Source: Fidelibacterota bacterium UBA6817 (GTDB lineage Bacteria > Fidelibacterota > Fidelibacteria > Fidelibacterales > Fidelibacteraceae). From it: a stretch of DNA of 10,698 nt. The notes under the pieces were generated by a model that was given only the letters and a program-made list of their open reading frames with translations, ran no database searches and was not told where the DNA came from. The stretch is taken from positions 1,087 to 11,784 of the forward strand of contig DKER01000228.1 in NCBI GenBank assembly GCA_002452555.1, in the 5' to 3' direction. Of this stretch, positions 7,382-10,698 are shown one piece after another. The position numbers and the translations under genes were made by a program. Each line of letters starts with the position of its first letter. Positions within the stretch are counted from its first letter, which is position 1.

Positions 7382-7759
7382 TCAGCTCCCGAAATTTTCT
7401 TTGCCGGCATCAGCCCAGAGTTTTTCCAGGTTGTAGAATTCACGCTGAGTTTTATTGAAAATGTGACAAACAACATCAATATAGTCAAGAAGGATCCACT
7501 GACGGTTTGTATATCCTTCCCGGTGCCAGTATTTAATTCTATGTTTTAAAAGCTCATCCTCTATGGCATCTGATATCGCTTTTACCTGAATATCACTGGT
7601 TCCGTGACAAATGACAAAATAATCGGTAAAACCTGCAATTTTACGCATATCCAGGATTGTAATATCGTCAGCTTTTTTTTCGTCTGCTGTTTTAGCGATT
7701 AACTGTGCAATGTCATGTGATGTCATGTTTTCGTCAGGTCCTGCCTGTGTCTTACTCAA
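7382..7759 (-). CDS. rsfS: Ribosomal silencing factor RsfS
   Basis: Member of the RsfS/Iojap/DUF143 family, which binds ribosomal protein uL14 on the 50S subunit and blocks subunit joining when nutrients are scarce. The 125-residue product has the family core: an N-terminal helix, ITILDM (33-38), TDYFVICHGTS (45-55) and, near the C-terminus, WILLDYIDVVCHIF (88-101). The start is read as TTG 7759 because GGGGGA lies 6 bases upstream; ATG 7726 (Met12) would give a family-like shorter protein but has no well-spaced Shine-Dalgarno. The leader between the Shine-Dalgarno and start is a run of T. The gene lies 14 bases after the LytR_C gene and 2 bases before argS, in one translation- and envelope-related operon. 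An A8 run in the mRNA (7673-7680) encodes part of EKKA. Confidence 0.95.
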   Translation of the reverse strand: MSKTQAGPDENMTSHDIAQLIAKTADEKKADDITILDMRKIAGFTDYFVICHGTSDIQVKAISDAIEDELLKHRIKYWHREGYTNRQWILLDYIDVVCHIFNKTQREFYNLEKLWADAGKENFGS

Positions 7760-7765
7760 AAAAAA

Positions 7766-7771
7766 TCCCCC
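7766..7771 (-). promoter_or_regulatory. Ribosome binding site supporting a TTG start for rsfS
   Basis: GGGGGA on the minus strand is followed by six T bases, then TTG at 7759-7757. Together with the start this makes a T8 run (7758-7765). It is the main evidence for the TTG start over ATG 7726. Confidence 0.6.
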
Positions 7772-7773
7772 GG

Positions 7774-8298
7774 TTAAAAAATACTCAATTCTGTATAGTC
7801 ACTGCCTAAAATGATTGTGAGATCACACGGAATGGATGTTTTATACCCGTCTATCACCGGATCCGTCGTAATCCCCGTCATTTTGGCGAATTTTAGGGCT
7901 TTGTCAATATTATCGCCATGAACATAAATGAGTGTTCGTCTGTAATTATGGTTGGGTGCATTTCCCGTACTCAAGACATCCACTCCCATTCGGTTCAGGG
8001 CATGTTTGGTTTTTGAAGCCAGCCCGTTCACGCCGCACCCGTTCAATATTTCAACCCGCAGATTCACCTCATCCTTCTTTTTCTCCTGATCCAGAAGAAT
8101 GGCTGTCGGTATGGTTTCCAGTGCGGAATAGGCCAGATCTGTTTCCTTTGGAACCGGTTGCTGTTTCTGCAGCAATGAATAGATAAATAAAAGAATGACA
8201 AGAGTGAGCCCGGCGATTATCCCGTTTAAAAGTGGTGATGTTTTATCAGCTTTTTTGGATTTTTTAGGCGTCTTTTTCCGCACGGATTTTACGGCCAT
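7774..8298 (-). CDS. LytR_C-domain membrane protein
   Basis: A 174-residue protein with a very basic cytoplasmic N-terminus (1-19), one membrane segment (about 24-43), a linker, and a C-terminal domain at about 79-168. That domain resembles the LytR_C family found at the end of LytR/CpsA/Psr proteins and as a stand-alone module: VEILNGCG (82-89), GLASKTKHAL (92-101), the TLIYVHGD region (122-129) and LTIILGSDY (160-168). The domain would lie in the periplasm. Its biochemical role is not established; a cell-envelope role is inferred from the family. No LytR catalytic domain is present. The ATG overlaps the end of the upstream exported-protein gene by 10 bases. The gene is followed by rsfS; I recall this pairing from other bacteria of FCB type but could not check it. 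Confidence 0.85.
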   Translation of the reverse strand: MAVKSVRKKTPKKSKKADKTSPLLNGIIAGLTLVILLFIYSLLQKQQPVPKETDLAYSALETIPTAILLDQEKKKDEVNLRVEILNGCGVNGLASKTKHALNRMGVDVLSTGNAPNHNYRRTLIYVHGDNIDKALKFAKMTGITTDPVIDGYKTSIPCDLTIILGSDYTELSIF

Positions 8299-8792
8299 AA
8301 ATCAGGGGTCCTGTAATTGGTTTGATAAGGATTCATCCATGGATAAGAATATGAATACGTTGGAATATTGCTCATGCCTACGGTCAGTCGTGTATTGTTG
8401 TTGAATTTGTATTCCATATTTGCATTGTAATAGATGTTATTCATGTTGGATCCTAATCGTTCCATCACAGGATTGGAAGCGTAGGCCTGCTGCATCAGTA
8501 CCAGATCACCGTAAAAAGTGAGTTTAGCGTTAACAGGAAACATAAAGCTGTTTTGATAAGAGACAATGGCGGCTCCTCCCAGTGAGGAGGATCCCATGGA
8601 CATGGAAACGGAATGTCTCATCTGCAGTTTGGTAAGGTCCAGAAAGGTTGCCGTTTCCCGTGAATCCCTCAGCCTCAGTCCAATATTATCCTCCCGAGGG
8701 AAAGACGGTTTTTGAAATCTGAGCAGTTCGGCATGAAGGATACCTGCGCTCAGCAATAAAACGATGATCAATGCCTTTATGGATATCTTCAT
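8289..8792 (-). CDS. Exported protein of unknown function, beta-strand rich
   Basis: I do not recognise a named family. The 167-residue product starts with a clear signal peptide (MKISIK, then a hydrophobic stretch, ending near LHA at 21). The mature part has alternating polar/apolar stretches at about 54-69, 74-85, 88-101, 119-131 and 133-141 that look like amphipathic beta strands. A tail rich in Tyr, Pro and Trp follows (143-167) and ends in DLWP. Met, Ser and Asn are frequent. This composition suits an outer-membrane or periplasmic beta protein, though it is too short for a large porin. The start codon overlaps the nucleotidyltransferase stop (ATGA) and the 3' end overlaps the LytR_C gene by 10 bases. 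Tight overlaps on both sides and a good signal peptide make it a real gene. An envelope role is inferred only. Confidence 0.82.
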   Translation of the reverse strand: MKISIKALIIVLLLSAGILHAELLRFQKPSFPREDNIGLRLRDSRETATFLDLTKLQMRHSVSMSMGSSSLGGAAIVSYQNSFMFPVNAKLTFYGDLVLMQQAYASNPVMERLGSNMNNIYYNANMEYKFNNNTRLTVGMSNIPTYSYSYPWMNPYQTNYRTPDLWP

Positions 8793-9529
8793 AACAACCC
8801 CATTAGTTTTTCTTCTGCCAGTTTCAGTTGCTCAACAGTGTTTACACCCTGAATTTCTTCGGCCTGATCTGCAACCTGCAGAAAGATCCTGTGTTTATCA
8901 CGGACCATCAGCGGCAGAACATCGGGCAAATAGTACTCACCCTGAGAATTCTTATTATCAACTAATTTAAGATACGAAAAAAGCAGGTCTTTTTTAAACA
9001 CATAAATACCGGAATTAATTTCATTAATTTTTCTGATGTTATCATCGGCATCTTTTTCTTCAACAATATCCTGCAGTGTATCGTCATCATTACGAATCAC
9101 TCTGCCATATCCGTGAGGATTCTCAAAGACAGCCGTCAATAGCGTTGCATCAGCCTGATTCTCAGTATGCCTGGATATGAGCTTTTTTAATGTTGCATTC
9201 GTAAGCAGAGGAACATCTCCCGATAATATCAGGATATTGCCCTCAAATGAATCAAAGTACTTTTCACACTGTTGAACCGCGTGGGCTGTTCCCAGTTGTT
9301 CTTCCTGAACTGCAAAATCGACCTGAGCATCTTTCAGGCTGTCAATAACATTTTCTTTTTGGTATCCCACCACCACAACGATTTTATCGCAGCCGCAACT
9401 TCGTGCCTGCTTAATGACACGGGAAATCATAGTTTCTCCCAAAACCGTATGCAGGACTTTCGGGAGATCGGATTTCATGCGTGTCCCTTTACCGGCGGCC
9501 AGGATAATGGCAGATAACTGATTTGCCAA
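8789..9529 (-). CDS. glmU: GlmU-type N-acetylglucosamine-1-phosphate uridylyltransferase, single domain
   Basis: Nucleotidyltransferase expected to make UDP-GlcNAc from GlcNAc-1-phosphate and UTP for peptidoglycan and LPS. The 246 residues correspond to the N-terminal half of GlmU: LAAGKGTRM (10-18), PKVLH (23-27), the uracil-binding QLGTAHA region (78-84), GDVPLL with metal-binding Asp105 (104-109), GYGR (140-143), VEEKD (156-160), NSG (172-174) and GVN with the second metal ligand Asn230. The left-handed beta-helix acetyltransferase half of full GlmU (about 450 residues) is absent, and the next gene starts at once, so this is a stand-alone form and not a frameshift visible here. The acetyl step must be done elsewhere. 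The start is TTG 9529, needed to include the nucleotide loop, with AAGGAG 6 bases upstream overlapping the end of panD. A related sugar-nucleotide specificity is possible. Confidence 0.9.
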   Translation of the reverse strand: MANQLSAIILAAGKGTRMKSDLPKVLHTVLGETMISRVIKQARSCGCDKIVVVVGYQKENVIDSLKDAQVDFAVQEEQLGTAHAVQQCEKYFDSFEGNILILSGDVPLLTNATLKKLISRHTENQADATLLTAVFENPHGYGRVIRNDDDTLQDIVEEKDADDNIRKINEINSGIYVFKKDLLFSYLKLVDNKNSQGEYYLPDVLPLMVRDKHRIFLQVADQAEEIQGVNTVEQLKLAEEKLMGLL

Positions 9530-9532
9530 ACC

Positions 9533-9886
9533 CTACTCCTTTACGATGGTATTAGTTTCATCAGTTACGATTATTTTGGGACGATGTTCCTTGATTTCAT
9601 CATTATCCAATTGACAATATGTCATAATGATGACCCTGTCTCCCACAACGCCCAGCCTGGCGGCGGCACCATTCAGACAGATTTGTTTTTCTCCGGCTTT
9701 CCCTTTGATCACATAGGTCTCAAAACGTTGACCGTTATTAACGTTGACAACCTGGACCATTTCATATTCCAGCAAACCGGCTGCTTTCATCAGGTCTTCA
9801 TCAATGGTGATGCTTCCCGTATAATTGAGATTTGCCTCAGTTATAACGGCCCGATGGATCTTTGATTTTAAGAATGTTCTTTTCAT
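9533..9886 (-). CDS. panD: Aspartate 1-decarboxylase precursor
   Basis: Pyruvoyl enzyme converting L-aspartate to beta-alanine, the second substrate of PanC. The 117-residue proenzyme shows Lys9 and His11, the self-cleavage site Gly24-Ser25 (in NYTGSITID) that generates the pyruvoyl group on the new chain, Arg54, Tyr58 and the NGAAARL loop (72-78); all key residues are intact and length matches the bacterial family. Its ATG overlaps the panC stop (ATGA at 9883-9886), and no separate Shine-Dalgarno is evident, so translation probably depends on panC. It lies 3 bases ahead of the nucleotidyltransferase gene. Whether a PanM-like maturation factor is needed cannot be told from this window. Confidence 0.97.
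   Translation of the reverse strand: MKRTFLKSKIHRAVITEANLNYTGSITIDEDLMKAAGLLEYEMVQVVNVNNGQRFETYVIKGKAGEKQICLNGAAARLGVVGDRVIIMTYCQLDNDEIKEHRPKIIVTDETNTIVKE
9536..9541 (-). promoter_or_regulatory. Ribosome binding site for the TTG-started nucleotidyltransferase gene
   Basis: AAGGAG inside the last codons of panD lies 6 bases before TTG 9529. No ATG exists ahead of the essential LAAGKGTRM motif, so the site confirms a genuine TTG start. Confidence 0.75.
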
Positions 9887-10698
9887 AGTACTGTTATGAT
9901 GTTATCAATGAGTCTTACGTTACCAAAAAAAACGGCTCCTGCTATGAGCAGGGCTTTTGAATCGTTATCCGGCTCTGTCAGTTCAGGCCAGGATAAAATA
10001 CTGATATAATCTATTTTTGTCCCCGGAATTTTTAAGATTTCATGACGGGCTCTTTCCGTGAGTTCCCGGGTATTGGACAAATCGGGGAGTCGGTTTTTTT
10101 CTATCATGCATAATTGTTCATAAAAAACCGGTGCCGATGTGCGGTGTTCAGGTGTCAGGCGGATATTCCGCGAACTCATGGCTAATCCGTCTTTTTCCCG
10201 GATAACGGGAGAAATGACCAGTTTAATATCAAAATTCAAGTCCCGTATCATCTGTCCGATCACGGCTGCCTGCTGAGCATCTTTCTGCCCGAAGAATGCA
10301 ACGTGGGGCCTTACAATATTGAATAATTTACAGACGACCGTTGCCACTCCCCTGAAATGTCCGGGTCGCGTGACGCCGCACAGGACATTGGTAATTTTCT
10401 CTGTTTCAACCCATGTCAAATGATTGGTTTCATATAAATTATCCGGTTGAAAACAGATGTCCGCTCCCTCTTTTTCTGCCAGAAGACGGTCTTTTTCAAG
10501 ATCTCTGGGATACGACAGCAGATCGTCTTTTCGGTCAAATTGTGCCGGATTCACATAATTTGATATGATCACGATATCGGTTTGGGCTCGTGCCATGCGC
10601 ATCAGATTTAAATGTCCTTCATGAAAGAATCCCATGGTCGGTACAAAACCAAGGGTTTTTCCGGCTAGGCGCAAAGTATCGGAACGGGCCTGCATATT
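9883..10698 (-). CDS. panC: Pantothenate synthetase (pantoate-beta-alanine ligase), N-terminus cut by window edge
   Basis: Cytoplasmic ATP-dependent ligase joining pantoate and beta-alanine. Numbering from the first visible Met (10695), motifs are GFVPTMGFFHEGHLN with the HIGH-like HEGH, VNPAQFDR for pantoate/ATP contacts, RPGHFRGVATVVCKLFN, FFGQKDAQQ, and the KMSK-like SSRN, ending RLIDNIITVL. The codon before the visible Met is Asn, still in frame, and family proteins usually have about ten more residues before the GKxxGFVPTMG stretch. So this Met is probably internal and the gene continues past the right edge. It overlaps panD by ATGA, giving a panC-panD pair that supplies and uses beta-alanine. 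It is the most upstream visible gene of the seven-gene series; its promoter is outside the window. Confidence 0.97.
   Translation of the reverse strand, partial: NMQARSDTLRLAGKTLGFVPTMGFFHEGHLNLMRMARAQTDIVIISNYVNPAQFDRKDDLLSYPRDLEKDRLLAEKEGADICFQPDNLYETNHLTWVETEKITNVLCGVTRPGHFRGVATVVCKLFNIVRPHVAFFGQKDAQQAAVIGQMIRDLNFDIKLVISPVIREKDGLAMSSRNIRLTPEHRTSAPVFYEQLCMIEKNRLPDLSNTRELTERARHEILKIPGTKIDYISILSWPELTEPDNDSKALLIAGAVFFGNVRLIDNIITVL

Noticed and set aside
7673..7680. Frameshift in rsfS at the A8 run
   Set aside because: The reading frame continues with good family similarity on both sides, so there is no sign of disruption.
9536..9889. Missing or altered PanD self-cleavage site
   Set aside because: Gly24-Ser25, Lys9, His11, Arg54 and Tyr58 are all present, so the enzyme looks normal.

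Overview
The window reads as a compact, ordinary bacterial chromosome segment from a Gram-negative organism. The evidence is a lipoprotein, an apparently secreted beta-strand-rich protein, and a TPR/PAS sensor kinase with an N-terminal signal segment. Gene order and protein style (type III pantothenate kinase, stand-alone GlmU-type nucleotidyltransferase, LytR_C protein next to rsfS, periplasmic-TPR histidine kinase) fit the FCB superphylum (Bacteroidota and relatives such as Marinimicrobia or Calditrichota lineages). That placement is inference from protein style and could not be checked by a search. I saw no tRNA, rRNA, CRISPR array, insertion sequence or phage gene.

Layout. (1) At 1-2006, minus strand, gatB is followed by coaX, which runs off the left edge; the coaX Shine-Dalgarno starts at the last bases of the gatB stop. 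(2) At 2007-2090 there is an 84-bp divergent intergenic region with a 10-bp direct repeat and a short inverted repeat carrying the Shine-Dalgarno of the next gene. (3) At 2091-5746, plus strand, a two-gene unit encodes a 925-aa TPR-PAS-histidine-kinase-like protein and, overlapping it by ATGA, a glycerophosphodiester phosphodiesterase lipoprotein. (4) At 5751-10698, minus strand, seven genes are packed head to tail: panC (cut by the right edge), panD, a GlmU-type uridylyltransferase, an unrecognised exported protein, a LytR_C-domain membrane protein, rsfS and argS. All junctions overlap or have gaps of at most 14 bases. This unit converges on region 3 with only 4 bases between stop codons.

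Functionally, the minus-strand genes are housekeeping: pantothenate synthesis (panC, panD) and its first CoA-directed phosphorylation (coaX), translation (argS, gatB, rsfS) and envelope precursor synthesis (GlmU-type enzyme). The plus-strand pair is the accessory-looking part. Its kinase has a good ATPase domain, but the conserved phosphoacceptor histidine position appears to be leucine. It is translationally coupled to a lipoprotein phosphodiesterase that would face the same compartment as its sensor domain. That pair is the best candidate for an undescribed signalling module here.
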